From: Alteromonadaceae bacterium | GTDB taxonomy: Bacteria > Pseudomonadota > Gammaproteobacteria > Enterobacterales > Alteromonadaceae | Assembly: GCA_013373625.1 (NCBI GenBank) | Contig: JABXHM010000014.1 | Location: 62,001 to 126,000 of the forward strand | Direction of reading: 5' to 3' | DNA: 64,000 nucleotides | Shown here: positions 45,693-54,265 of the stretch, piece after piece | Layout of the letters: each line of letters starts with the position of its first letter | Position numbering within the stretch: position 1 is the first letter of the stretch | The notes under the pieces: generated by a model | What the model saw: only the letters and a program-made list of their open reading frames with translations | The model's database searches: none | What the model was told of the DNA's origin: nothing | Translations under genes and position numbers: made by a program

Positions 45693-46952
45693 CTAGTCTA
45701 TGCGCTTTAGCGTTGGCACTGTCCATTTTTGCCAGTCTTCAGGTGACGTCGGGTAATTGCCGTCCGTTTTTAGTATTTCGCTAGGATTTACTGCTTTTTC
45801 AAGCAAGAAGCGGTCGATAAAATGTTTAACGTCCGGTAATTGTGAATCCGGGAGGTGACAGTGACTGTGTCCGCCTGTCTGAGTTATGCCTATATTGGCA
45901 GGTACACCCAGTGCCAGCCAAATCGTTTTAGCCACTACCGATGTCAAAAAGGTACTCGCGTTACCCAGCCATTCCATAGACGTGTTTTCCAGCACCAGTA
46001 AACCCCGTGGGGCAATTAAGCCCATTAACTGGTGATGATCAACAGGTAGTTTGTTTGTATGGCCGCTGAACTGTTTGAAATTGTCGCGAAACCAGACGTT
46101 CTCCGTAACGATCTGGCGCTGGGTTTGAACATTTTGACCTTGTGCTTGCTGGTGGTCTGAAATACGCCAGCTTGCAGCACCTCCTGAACCTGATTCCTGA
46201 GCAATAGTGAGAACAAGTCGTTCATCAAAAGCCCCTGCTACGATAGCGCCTTTGCCGTATCTGGAGCACCCGGTGACACCAATACGTGAGCGGTCAATGA
46301 GGTGTTGATCGGTTTTATCGATGACATCAATAATGCGGCTAAGCCCCCAACTCCAGGCGGTCATTGCTCCGGCTGGATGGTCTGCCCCGAACAAATCGTA
46401 GAATTTTCCCCGCCCACGGGATTGACCGTTTTTTTGCTCTGCCAGTTCACTGTTGTCAAAGGTGATTACCGCCACCCCAGCATCGTTCAATAACCGGGTA
46501 TCAAGACCATATTTGCTTAGCCTGATAATTGCCGGGTAGGGGGCTTCGCCTGAAGTTGGCATATCTACCTTAGCAGTGAACTGAATTTGCTTGTCTGTGG
46601 TGCCCGTCTGCACGCTTATTTGTTTATCCGCTACTGAACCGACAACGACTGCGGGGGCAGAAGGTATGGGGCCAAGCTCCCAATGTTCAAACTGTGCTTT
46701 AGTCAGGGCCCTTACGCATTGCCATTGGGTTAGTGATGTCGCACGCTGTCCGGTTGCGTATAAAAATGGATCGGGTAAATGGGTAACCTCAGACAGTGCC
46801 TCAAAAGACGTTGGAGAGTATGACGGACAAGGCTGCGCCGGGTCAGACTGCGTGGTTTGTGCCGCTTCTGCGGATGCAGCCATTTTGCTGGTTGCTGACA
46901 ACAGAAATAGTGCAGTGAGTAGCACAATAACCCTATGGTAACTTTGATGCAT
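45693..46952 (-). CDS. 4-O-methyl-glucuronoyl methylesterase (CE15 family)
   Basis: About 419 residues with a signal peptide (cleaved near SAEA). It breaks ester links between lignin and the glucuronic acid side chains of xylan. The catalytic Ser230 is in GVTGCSRYGKGA, the acid residue E253 is in QESGSGG, and His362 is in GGHSHCH; the GCSRxGKGA signature defines the family. I start at the ATG (MHQSYHRV) rather than the TTG three codons earlier. It diverges from the GH3/GH10 pair. Confidence 0.92.
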   Translation of the reverse strand: MHQSYHRVIVLLTALFLLSATSKMAASAEAAQTTQSDPAQPCPSYSPTSFEALSEVTHLPDPFLYATGQRATSLTQWQCVRALTKAQFEHWELGPIPSAPAVVVGSVADKQISVQTGTTDKQIQFTAKVDMPTSGEAPYPAIIRLSKYGLDTRLLNDAGVAVITFDNSELAEQKNGQSRGRGKFYDLFGADHPAGAMTAWSWGLSRIIDVIDKTDQHLIDRSRIGVTGCSRYGKGAIVAGAFDERLVLTIAQESGSGGAASWRISDHQQAQGQNVQTQRQIVTENVWFRDNFKQFSGHTNKLPVDHHQLMGLIAPRGLLVLENTSMEWLGNASTFLTSVVAKTIWLALGVPANIGITQTGGHSHCHLPDSQLPDVKHFIDRFLLEKAVNPSEILKTDGNYPTSPEDWQKWTVPTLKRID

Positions 46953-47023
46953 AATAATCAACGGTCAAAAGATGTGAAATACAGTTTGCAGCGGTTTAAT
47001 GCAAAGAAAAAGTCACTTTTTTT

Positions 47024-47034
47024 AACACTGTGTT
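47024..47034. promoter_or_regulatory. Candidate operator AACACTGTGTT upstream of GH3/CE15
   Basis: An 11-base palindrome with a single central base, extendable to TTAACAC-T-GTGTTTA with one mismatch. It lies in the divergent CE15/GH3 intergenic region, 80 bases before the GH3 start. The same core occurs upstream of the TonB receptor of this locus (57791-57801). A xylan/xylose regulator site is inferred. Confidence 0.5.
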
Positions 47035-47113
47035 TACGTTTTGATGCCTTTTGATTGTACCGTTTTATGTTTAAGGTATGTTTTGTCAGTTGAGTTAATT
47101 TTATGGAGTACTA

Positions 47114-49816
47114 ATGAAGACTTTCCGGTTAAATAAAGCGAAGTATACACTGATAGGAGCAACTATCGCGGTTATTCTGGGCACCGCTGGGTGTACCACT
47201 GATGCAAGCACATCAGGTCAGACAGAGACCAAAAGCGAGGCAGCAGCCTATTTCGATACCAGCCTGCCCATGCAGGAAAGGGTTAAAGATCTCGTTTCAA
47301 GAATGACGCTGGAAGAAAAAATTGCTCAAATGTATAACGACGCACCGGCCATTGAGCGCCTGAAAGTACCTGCGTATGACTACTGGAACGAGGCTTTGCA
47401 CGGTGTGGCGCGCGCCGGTAATGCTACGGTATTTCCGCAGGCAATAGGGTTAGCCGCAATGTGGGACAAAGCACTGTTACACGAAATTGCCACAGTGATC
47501 TCGGACGAAGGCCGCGCTAAACACCACTATTTTAAAAATGCAGGGATAACGGCGAGATATACGGGCTTAACCTACTGGTCCCCGAATATTAATATTTTTC
47601 GCGATCCTCGTTGGGGACGCGGGCAGGAAACCTATGGTGAAGATCCGTACTTAACTGGTGAGCTGGGTGTAGAGTTTATTAACGGGCTGCAAGGCGATGA
47701 CGATACGTATTTAAAAACTGCCGCCACAGCCAAACATTTTGCTGTGCATAACGGTCCTGAAATTACCCGACACTCAGACAATTATGTGGTCTCTGATAAA
47801 GACTTATATGAAACGTATCTGCCTGCCTTTGAAAAGGCGGTGGTAGAAGCTGACGTAGAAGCTGTCATGTGTGCTTATAACCGGGTCAATGATTTACCGG
47901 CCTGTGGCTCAGATATGCTCCTTAAGGAAGTGCTTCGCGGTAAATACCAGTTTGATGGGCACGTGATGTCTGATTGCGGTGCGATTGCTGATTTTTACGA
48001 TCCCAAAGCGCATAACGTAACCGGTGCACCTGCTGCTGCCGCAGCCTGGGCAGTCACCAGCGGTACCGATTTGAACTGCGGTACCGGGCGCTTAAGCAGT
48101 TTTGCCAACCTCAACTTTGCGGTACAAAAAGGCCTGATCAGCGAAACCTTGATCGACCACGCGGTTGAGCGCTTATTTATGACGCGCTTTAAACTGGGCA
48201 TGTTTGACCCGGATGAACAGGTAGGATATGCCAGCCATAAGATGGATGAAGTAGGCAGTGATGAACATCTGGCATTAACTCAGAAGGCCACGGAGCGTTC
48301 GTTGGTACTCCTTAAAAACAATGGCGTCTTGCCACTGAAGAAGGACGTGAAAGTAGCGGTAATTGGTCCTAACGCTGACAACCGCGATGTGTTGTTGGGT
48401 AACTATAATGCACAACCGATTAATCCGGTCACTGTGTTGGACGGTATTCAGGATTATATTGGCGAAGATGCTGTAACCAGTGCGCCAGGTAGTGCCCTTA
48501 TTGCCGACGTATATGGACATTGGCAGGTGCTCGATAGCGATGTTCTGTTTCATACCAATGAAAATGGTGAACGCGTAGCAGGCTTAAAAGCCGAGTATTT
48601 CGAGGTGGCGACGCTGCCTGTCACCGATTTTACCAATACCCATACCAAGTCTAAAATTATTGGTGAGGCCAGGGCATCCGAAGTGCTCAGTAGTCTTGAG
48701 TTATACCGTGAAGTATCACCGGTCACCAACAAGGTGCTCGACGACTTTGGCATGGTGGTAAGCGGTGAGCTCGTGCCTGAGACCAGCGGGACGTACCGTT
48801 TTGATGGTGAAGGCGAAGTGGCGATTGACGGTGAGGTGGTTTCAGGTGCTATCACCTTAACTGCAGGTCAGTCGTATGACATTAGCGTTACCAAAATCTT
48901 CGCTACTGACCAGCTAACCAATACGGATCATCGTATGCGTGCAAAATGGCAGATGAGTTGGTTAAACACCTCTGAAGCGCTACTGGACAATGCCAAAGCT
49001 GCTGCCAAAGATGCCGATGTCATTGTAATGGCCGTGGGCATCTCGCCACGCATCGAGGGCGAGGAGATGCCGGTGAAACTGGATGGCTTTAATTATGGCG
49101 ACCGTTCCAGTATTGACCTGCCCGCTGAGCAAAGCGCATTAATTAAAGCGATGGAAGCGTTGGGCAAGCCAGTCGTGCTGGTGAACTTCAGTGGTAGTGC
49201 TATGGCGCTAAACTGGGAGCAGGAAAATGTGGATGCCATTGTCCAGGCGTTCTATCCCGGCGAAGCCACAGGCACCGCACTGGCGCGTATCTTATGGGGC
49301 GAAGTCAGCCCTTCCGGACGCTTGCCGGTCACCTTCTACCATAATCTGGATGGCTTTGCGGCATTCGATGATTACGACATGACTAATCGTACTTATCGTT
49401 ACTTTGACGGTGACGTACTGTACCCGTTTGGTTATGGCCTGAGTTACGCCAACTTTTCATACTCAGGTTTAAATGCACCGGAAGCACTATCTGCCGGTAA
49501 TGATCTGACATTGTCTTTTACGCTGGAAAACGATGGTGAAATGGACGCAGAGCAGGTGAGTCAGTTATATGTGAGTATGCCGGATGCGCCGGTTGATACA
49601 CCGAAAGTCGCCCTGAAAGGTTTTACCCGTACAGCGGTTAATGCGGGCGAATCGACGCAGGTGAGTATGGTGGTACCGGCAGAGGAACTGGTTTATATCA
49701 ACGACAAAGGCGATAAAGTGCCCTACACAGGTGCGTTACACGTATCCGTAGGTAACGGCCAGCCGCAGTTTGCCGCTGACGGAGAAGTGGTTAAAACAGT
49801 TATTACGCTGCAGTAA
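47114..49816 (+). CDS. Glycoside hydrolase family 3 beta-xylosidase with PA14 insertion, lipoprotein
   Basis: A 900-residue exported enzyme with a possible lipobox ending in Cys27 (TAGC). The GH3 N-terminal barrel covers about 50-380 with nucleophile Asp287 in VMSDCGAIADF; 'SDCGA' rather than 'SDW' is the pattern of xylosidase-type GH3 enzymes. The second domain is interrupted around 480-620 by a PA14-like beta domain (GLKAEYFEV to VAIDGEV), and a fibronectin-like C-terminus closes it (FTLENDGEMDAEQVSQLYV). It likely releases xylose from xylo-oligosaccharides. It is first in an operon with GH10. Confidence 0.93.
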   Translation: MKTFRLNKAKYTLIGATIAVILGTAGCTTDASTSGQTETKSEAAAYFDTSLPMQERVKDLVSRMTLEEKIAQMYNDAPAIERLKVPAYDYWNEALHGVARAGNATVFPQAIGLAAMWDKALLHEIATVISDEGRAKHHYFKNAGITARYTGLTYWSPNINIFRDPRWGRGQETYGEDPYLTGELGVEFINGLQGDDDTYLKTAATAKHFAVHNGPEITRHSDNYVVSDKDLYETYLPAFEKAVVEADVEAVMCAYNRVNDLPACGSDMLLKEVLRGKYQFDGHVMSDCGAIADFYDPKAHNVTGAPAAAAAWAVTSGTDLNCGTGRLSSFANLNFAVQKGLISETLIDHAVERLFMTRFKLGMFDPDEQVGYASHKMDEVGSDEHLALTQKATERSLVLLKNNGVLPLKKDVKVAVIGPNADNRDVLLGNYNAQPINPVTVLDGIQDYIGEDAVTSAPGSALIADVYGHWQVLDSDVLFHTNENGERVAGLKAEYFEVATLPVTDFTNTHTKSKIIGEARASEVLSSLELYREVSPVTNKVLDDFGMVVSGELVPETSGTYRFDGEGEVAIDGEVVSGAITLTAGQSYDISVTKIFATDQLTNTDHRMRAKWQMSWLNTSEALLDNAKAAAKDADVIVMAVGISPRIEGEEMPVKLDGFNYGDRSSIDLPAEQSALIKAMEALGKPVVLVNFSGSAMALNWEQENVDAIVQAFYPGEATGTALARILWGEVSPSGRLPVTFYHNLDGFAAFDDYDMTNRTYRYFDGDVLYPFGYGLSYANFSYSGLNAPEALSAGNDLTLSFTLENDGEMDAEQVSQLYVSMPDAPVDTPKVALKGFTRTAVNAGESTQVSMVVPAEELVYINDKGDKVPYTGALHVSVGNGQPQFAADGEVVKTVITLQ

Positions 49817-49836
49817 CCAACTCACCTCAATACGCA

Positions 49837-49858
49837 GGCCGCGCCATACAGCGCGGCC
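49837..49858 (+). other. GC-only hairpin between GH3 and GH10 genes
   Basis: GGCCGCGC-CATACA-GCGCGGCC, an 8-bp perfect stem with no T-run, ending two bases before the AGGAG ribosome site of the xylanase. It is more likely an mRNA-stability or translation-control element than a terminator. Confidence 0.55.
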
Positions 49859-49872
49859 GCAGGAGTACAAAC

Positions 49873-51009
49873 GTGAATAAATGGTGGTTAGTGCCGTTGT
49901 TAAGCGGTGCGTTGTTAACACTGGGGTGTAATAACAACGGTTCGGCAGGGAATCAACCGGCCGAAGACGGATTGGCAGACAAATACCAGTCACACTTTTT
50001 AGTCGGTACAGCAATTAGCTCATGGCAATTAATGTCACCGAAGAAAGATTATGTGAATCTTGTTTGCAATGAATTTAATGTCTACACGGCGGAAAACGCC
50101 ATGAAGTGGCAGCGTATTCATCCTGAGCCAGGTCAGTACAAGTTTGATACAGCGGATAAGATGTTTGACTTAGCCGAGCAGTGTGGTGCGCAAATTATCG
50201 GGCATACACTGGTTTGGCATTCGCAAACGCCGGATTGGGTGTTTGAAGATGACGAAGGTAATCCACTGACCCGTGATACCCTGCTGGCCCGGTTAAACGA
50301 TCACATTACTACGGTGATGACGCGCTATAAGGGTAGAGTTAAAGGCTGGGATGTGGTGAATGAGGCTCTCAATGAGGACGGCACCATGCGTGATTCGCCA
50401 TGGTTTCGCATTATTGGCGATGATTACTTAATAAAAGCCTTCGAGTTCGCCCGGGCGGCCGACCCGGAGACCGAGTTGTATTACAACGATTATAACCTCA
50501 ACAAGGCTGAGAAAGTGGCCGGCGCGGTACGCCTGGTAAAACAGCTTGAGGCTGCCGGTGTTAAACCCGATGCCGTGGGCATGCAAGCCCATTACTCAGT
50601 GTTTTATCCTGAAATTGAAGAGGTCGAACAGAGTATTCAGGCGCTCATTGCAGCGGGCGTCAATGTTGCCATTACCGAACTGGACGTAACCGTGTTGCCC
50701 CAGCCGGAAACCGTTGAAGCCGGGGCGGATATTGCGTCGTCTGCGGAGTATGAAGAACGTCTTAATCCTTACACAGATGGCTTGCCTGATGCGCAGCAGG
50801 AAACACTGTCACAAACCTACGAGGCACTGTTTAGCCTGTTCTTAAAATACGATGCTCATGTCGACAGGGTAACACTATGGGGCGTGGACGATGGCTCGAG
50901 CTGGCGCAATAACTTTCCGGTTCGCGGTCGTACCGATTATGCGTTGTTGTTTGACCGCAACAGCCAGCCTAAGCCGGTTTATCATGCACTAAAAAGATTA
51001 ATAGAGTAG
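49873..51009 (+). CDS. Endo-1,4-beta-xylanase, GH10, lipoprotein
   Basis: A 378-residue outer-membrane-type lipoprotein (lipobox LTLGC, Cys19) with a single GH10 barrel. Key residues: GHTLVWHSQTPDW, acid/base Glu164 in WDVVNEALNED, and nucleophile Glu269 in ITELDVTVLP. It cuts the xylan backbone, probably in the periplasm or at the surface, to feed the receptor and GH3 enzyme. No carbohydrate-binding module is attached. GTG start behind AGGAG. Confidence 0.95.
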   Translation: MNKWWLVPLLSGALLTLGCNNNGSAGNQPAEDGLADKYQSHFLVGTAISSWQLMSPKKDYVNLVCNEFNVYTAENAMKWQRIHPEPGQYKFDTADKMFDLAEQCGAQIIGHTLVWHSQTPDWVFEDDEGNPLTRDTLLARLNDHITTVMTRYKGRVKGWDVVNEALNEDGTMRDSPWFRIIGDDYLIKAFEFARAADPETELYYNDYNLNKAEKVAGAVRLVKQLEAAGVKPDAVGMQAHYSVFYPEIEEVEQSIQALIAAGVNVAITELDVTVLPQPETVEAGADIASSAEYEERLNPYTDGLPDAQQETLSQTYEALFSLFLKYDAHVDRVTLWGVDDGSSWRNNFPVRGRTDYALLFDRNSQPKPVYHALKRLIE

Positions 51010-51057
51010 CTGTGCATATCGCCATACCGGATGGCTGATACAGAATACTTTACCCCA

Positions 51058-51087
51058 ACCAGTGCCGGGAGAAATCCCGGCGCTGGT
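51058..51087. terminator. Long hairpin with GAAA loop after the xylanase gene
   Basis: ACCAGTGCCGGGA-GAAA-TCCCGGCGCTGGT, 13 paired positions with one T-G wobble and a GNRA-type tetraloop. No T-run follows on the plus strand. It is probably a 3'-end stabilising or factor-assisted termination element. Confidence 0.5.
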
Positions 51088-51211
51088 CTTATACTTAGCT
51101 AGAGCGTGGTCACTGAGGCCTGACCTGCAGTGCGCTAATTACCTGCCTTGGTACCGTGCTGTAAATACAATAAATACTGACCTGTTTCACCGTCAATAAG
51201 CGCTCACGGTG

Positions 51212-51709
51212 CTATTCAAACTGGATTTTTGTAATGTAGTAGGCACTGTATGGCGCATCATGTGCCTGTAACCAAACACCATCAATTTTTTTACCTTCGG
51301 CATCCAGCTCGCTTAATGGTACTTCTGCAAGAGCCCAGCTTTTTGCCTTGGGCTGTATTACATATCCTGCACTTAATGGCTCGCCGTCTACAACAAGTTT
51401 CACAGAAAGCGTCTGACCACCTTCTAGCCCGCCATTAATAAAAAAGGTCAGTGTATTGTAATCATCAAGCGATATTGGCGCATGATGAAACGCCAGCGCT
51501 GACCACGCTTTGCCTTCTACTTTAATAGGCTTTATGCTGCCTACCGGCACCGATAAATTAACCTCGGCGAAACTCCAGTTTTCCCATCCGTTTTTGAGTT
51601 CATCATCGTAAATAACCAGTGTATTGCCAGTCTGCGCCAGCGCTGAGAAACATAAGAATTGAAACACTATCCCGGCGAAGAGTATTTTTCTAACTTGACT
51701 TATCAGCAT
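51212..51709 (-). CDS. Small exported beta-rich protein, possible stand-alone carbohydrate-binding domain
   Basis: A 165-residue protein with a signal peptide (cleaved near ALAQT). The mature part consists of alternating strands rich in Trp and Tyr (YDDELKNGWENWSFAEVNL, WSALAFHHAP, YNTLTFFINGG, WLQAHDAPYSAYYITKIQF). That resembles a galactose-binding-like jelly roll of the kind appended to glycosidases, but no enzyme domain is attached. I do not recognise a named family with certainty. Its place between xylanase and the halogenase unit suggests glycan binding. Confidence 0.6.
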   Translation of the reverse strand: MLISQVRKILFAGIVFQFLCFSALAQTGNTLVIYDDELKNGWENWSFAEVNLSVPVGSIKPIKVEGKAWSALAFHHAPISLDDYNTLTFFINGGLEGGQTLSVKLVVDGEPLSAGYVIQPKAKSWALAEVPLSELDAEGKKIDGVWLQAHDAPYSAYYITKIQFE

Positions 51710-51983
51710 TCATGTAACCAAGTTGTTAATCGTATATTAAATATTTTTCATTAATTTTAAACGAATTTCAATATCTCAACTGAAAAAATTAAGCGCCTTT
51801 ATAGCGTCCCGAATCAATGGGTTGGTCTTTACAGACGGTAGTAGTAAATTAAGTGTTTGGGTACTGACATGTCGAGCCTAAGAAAATGTGCCCCCGATTT
51901 CTAATACCTGACAATGCCATAATTATGAAATTTAAATAGATTGGTTCGTTAAAGCTCTGATACCTTAAACACGAAGATAAACT

Positions 51984-52646
51984 TTAGCGGAAAAATGAGG
52001 TCACAGTGAAACGGCCAGTAAACGGATTAAGATCCGGTTTGAAAGGATGGGGAATATTACCTGAATGAAGTAACGCACAAGGATAGATCACCGCTCGATT
52101 AAACCGACAGTCTACCGACAACACACGTTTAAACAGGTCGCTGTCACCGTTAATATAGTGGGGTGAAGGCGGACAATCAGCTACATGCAAGGCTAACGAT
52201 GCCATATATTCTTCATAGTCCTGCTCAGCAATTAATGATTGTCCTGTTGGTGTAAACTGATAAAAGCTGGTGCCACCATGCGGTGGGCGGCATAAATAGT
52301 GTACGACTGCATATTCTGTTGGTTGTGGCCGATCGATATGCGGCATTCGCTGCGCAGGAGAAAGGGCTTCTTCCCGGGTAGTCACCATAGAAAAGAAACT
52401 TTCTCCCTCGGTTAACTGTTTTTGTTCATGATGTTGGCTGAACACCTGGTTGATTTTATGCAAACTGAATTTGATGTAGCCGGGCGGGGCAGGTGTGCGC
52501 AGGCCTGGATACAGACCAGCAGATTCCGGCGTGGCAGGTTGGTTTACTGCATAGTCTATAAGTTGCTCTGCACCCGGGATAAAGTCATCAATCACCAGTA
52601 CCCTGGCCATTGAGCCGGGTACCGTTAAAAACTGTGAATGACTCAC
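51984..52646 (-). CDS. DUF6445 family protein, 2OG-Fe(II)-oxygenase-like pattern
   Basis: A 220-residue protein without a signal peptide. Conserved-looking residues H103-x-D105 (MPHIDRPQ), H194 (LLHSGN) and R212 (GRFTVTSFF) fall in the order and spacing of the metal triad and 2-oxoglutarate arginine of Fe(II)-dependent oxygenases. Family naming is from memory, and the oxygenase reading is inference. The GTG start overlaps the halogenase stop in GTGA, so the two proteins are translationally coupled. Confidence 0.7.
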   Translation of the reverse strand: MSHSQFLTVPGSMARVLVIDDFIPGAEQLIDYAVNQPATPESAGLYPGLRTPAPPGYIKFSLHKINQVFSQHHEQKQLTEGESFFSMVTTREEALSPAQRMPHIDRPQPTEYAVVHYLCRPPHGGTSFYQFTPTGQSLIAEQDYEEYMASLALHVADCPPSPHYINGDSDLFKRVLSVDCRFNRAVIYPCALLHSGNIPHPFKPDLNPFTGRFTVTSFFR

Positions 52647-54145
52647 ATTTTCGCCTTACAAAATCTATTGATAAATTCTTCATGAGTGGGCATATGATCG
52701 GCAGAGCGGCGCACTACATTCTGAATACTCTTGAGTCGTCGCTCAAGCTCATCCTGATCAAAGATATCAGCCAATGCATGATAACCTTTTGGACGCAGCC
52801 CCTGACCATACATTACCTCAAACCAGCTTAGATCGTTAAATAGCTCGTTATTGAAGCGGTGAATGCGGCCATTCTCTTTAAACTGCTCTATTTTTTGCTG
52901 GAGTGAGTCAGGCACTGACATGTTTTTGCAATAACGCCAGAAAGGCGTGTCATCACGTTCTGTCGCATGGTAATGCAAAATTAAAAAATCACGGATACTG
53001 TCGAATTCAAAGTGCACTTGGCGGTTATATTCGTCGATATCGCATTGTTTAGGACCAGAAAAAGGGAAAAACGTAAAGAATTTGGAAATCGCTGATTGCA
53101 CCAGATGTAAGCTGGTGGACTCAAGCGGCTCCATAAATCCACTAGCGAGACCCACTGCCAGGCAATTACGGTTCCAGAATTTTTTACGCTTGCCGGTTAC
53201 AAAACGAATTTGTCGGGGCTCGCGGAGCATTTTACCATCAAGGTTTTGTTCGAGAATCTGACGTGCTTCGTCGTCATCCATAAACTCGCTGCTGTAAACA
53301 TGACCGTTACCCACCCGGTGTTGAAGTGGGATGCGCCACTGCCAGCCGGCTTTTTGTGCCGCGGATCGGGTAAATGGCCAGGGGGCTTCAGTACTCGCAG
53401 TTGGTACCGCAATGGCTCTGTCGCAAGGTAACCAGTGACGCCAGTCTTCATAGCCGGTTTTCAGTGTTTGTTCGATTAACAGGCCAGCAAAACCCGAGCA
53501 ATCAATAAAAAAGTCAGCGTCATGTTCGCTGCCATCAGCAAGCATTAACGAGCGTATGTCACCGCTTGGATGTTGGGTGACTTCGGTCACTTTGCCTTCA
53601 GTACGGATAACGCCATGTTTCTCAGCTACTTCACGCAGATACTGAGCATACAAGCCAGCATCGAAGTGAAACGCATAAGCTATGTTTGACAGCGGAGAAT
53701 TTCCGGCATCAATTGAGCGCATAAATCGCTTCTCGTTGCACGCCAACGATGACAGCGTATATTCATCCAGTGGTGCGGCTTTACCTTGCTGGCGCATTTT
53801 TAGCCAGTAATGGTAAAATTGCACGCCTTCCATATTTTTACCCACTTCACCAAAAGCGTGGTAATAGCTATGTCCGGTTTTGCGCCAGTCTGTGAATTGA
53901 ATACCCAGTTTAAAGGTTCCCTGAGTGCGCTTTAAAAACGTATCTTCGTCGAGACCGATAAGGTCATTAAACAGCAGAATTTGCGGGATCGTTGCTTCAC
54001 CCACACCCACCGTGCCGATATCATCAGACTCGATAACCTGTATCTCGCAGGGGTGTGATTTTAGGATTTTCCCAAGCGCCGCAGCTGTCATCCAGCCCGA
54101 CGAACCGCCACCCAGAATAATGATTTTTTTTAACGGAGACTGCAT
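52643..54145 (-). CDS. Flavin-dependent tryptophan halogenase family protein
   Basis: About 500 residues. FAD loop GGGSSGWM, GVGEATIP, the catalytic lysine in TFKLGIQF (Lys79 counted from MQSPLK), the halogenase signature WQWRIP near 270, and MEPLESTSLHL with the conserved Glu near 342 are all present. All residues needed for chlorination/bromination via hypohalous acid appear intact. The substrate is unknown; free tryptophan is not assured. A GTG four codons upstream is an alternative start. It depends on an FAD reductase encoded elsewhere. A terminator just upstream suggests expression by read-through from the receptor gene. Confidence 0.9.
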   Translation of the reverse strand: MQSPLKKIIILGGGSSGWMTAAALGKILKSHPCEIQVIESDDIGTVGVGEATIPQILLFNDLIGLDEDTFLKRTQGTFKLGIQFTDWRKTGHSYYHAFGEVGKNMEGVQFYHYWLKMRQQGKAAPLDEYTLSSLACNEKRFMRSIDAGNSPLSNIAYAFHFDAGLYAQYLREVAEKHGVIRTEGKVTEVTQHPSGDIRSLMLADGSEHDADFFIDCSGFAGLLIEQTLKTGYEDWRHWLPCDRAIAVPTASTEAPWPFTRSAAQKAGWQWRIPLQHRVGNGHVYSSEFMDDDEARQILEQNLDGKMLREPRQIRFVTGKRKKFWNRNCLAVGLASGFMEPLESTSLHLVQSAISKFFTFFPFSGPKQCDIDEYNRQVHFEFDSIRDFLILHYHATERDDTPFWRYCKNMSVPDSLQQKIEQFKENGRIHRFNNELFNDLSWFEVMYGQGLRPKGYHALADIFDQDELERRLKSIQNVVRRSADHMPTHEEFINRFCKAKM

Positions 54146-54169
54146 AAGTTTACTCACATCTTTAAACGC

Positions 54170-54196
54170 AAAAAAATGATGGGCCGAAGCCCATCA
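54170..54196 (-). terminator. Intrinsic terminator between receptor and halogenase genes
   Basis: On the minus strand: TGATGGGC-TTCG-GCCCATCA followed by seven T, an 8-bp stem with the very stable TTCG loop. It ends about 25 bases before the halogenase start, leaving no room for a separate promoter. Confidence 0.9.
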
Positions 54197-54265
54197 CTTT
54201 ATTATGATACGAAGTGCAACGCATCGGGTAGTTAATTATTTATTACCCGATGATATTGCAACAAC

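Noticed and set aside
46960..47113. CRP site (TGTGA half) in the CE15/GH3 intergenic region
   Set aside because: Only one half-site is present (ATGTGAAATACAG); the other half does not match TCACA.
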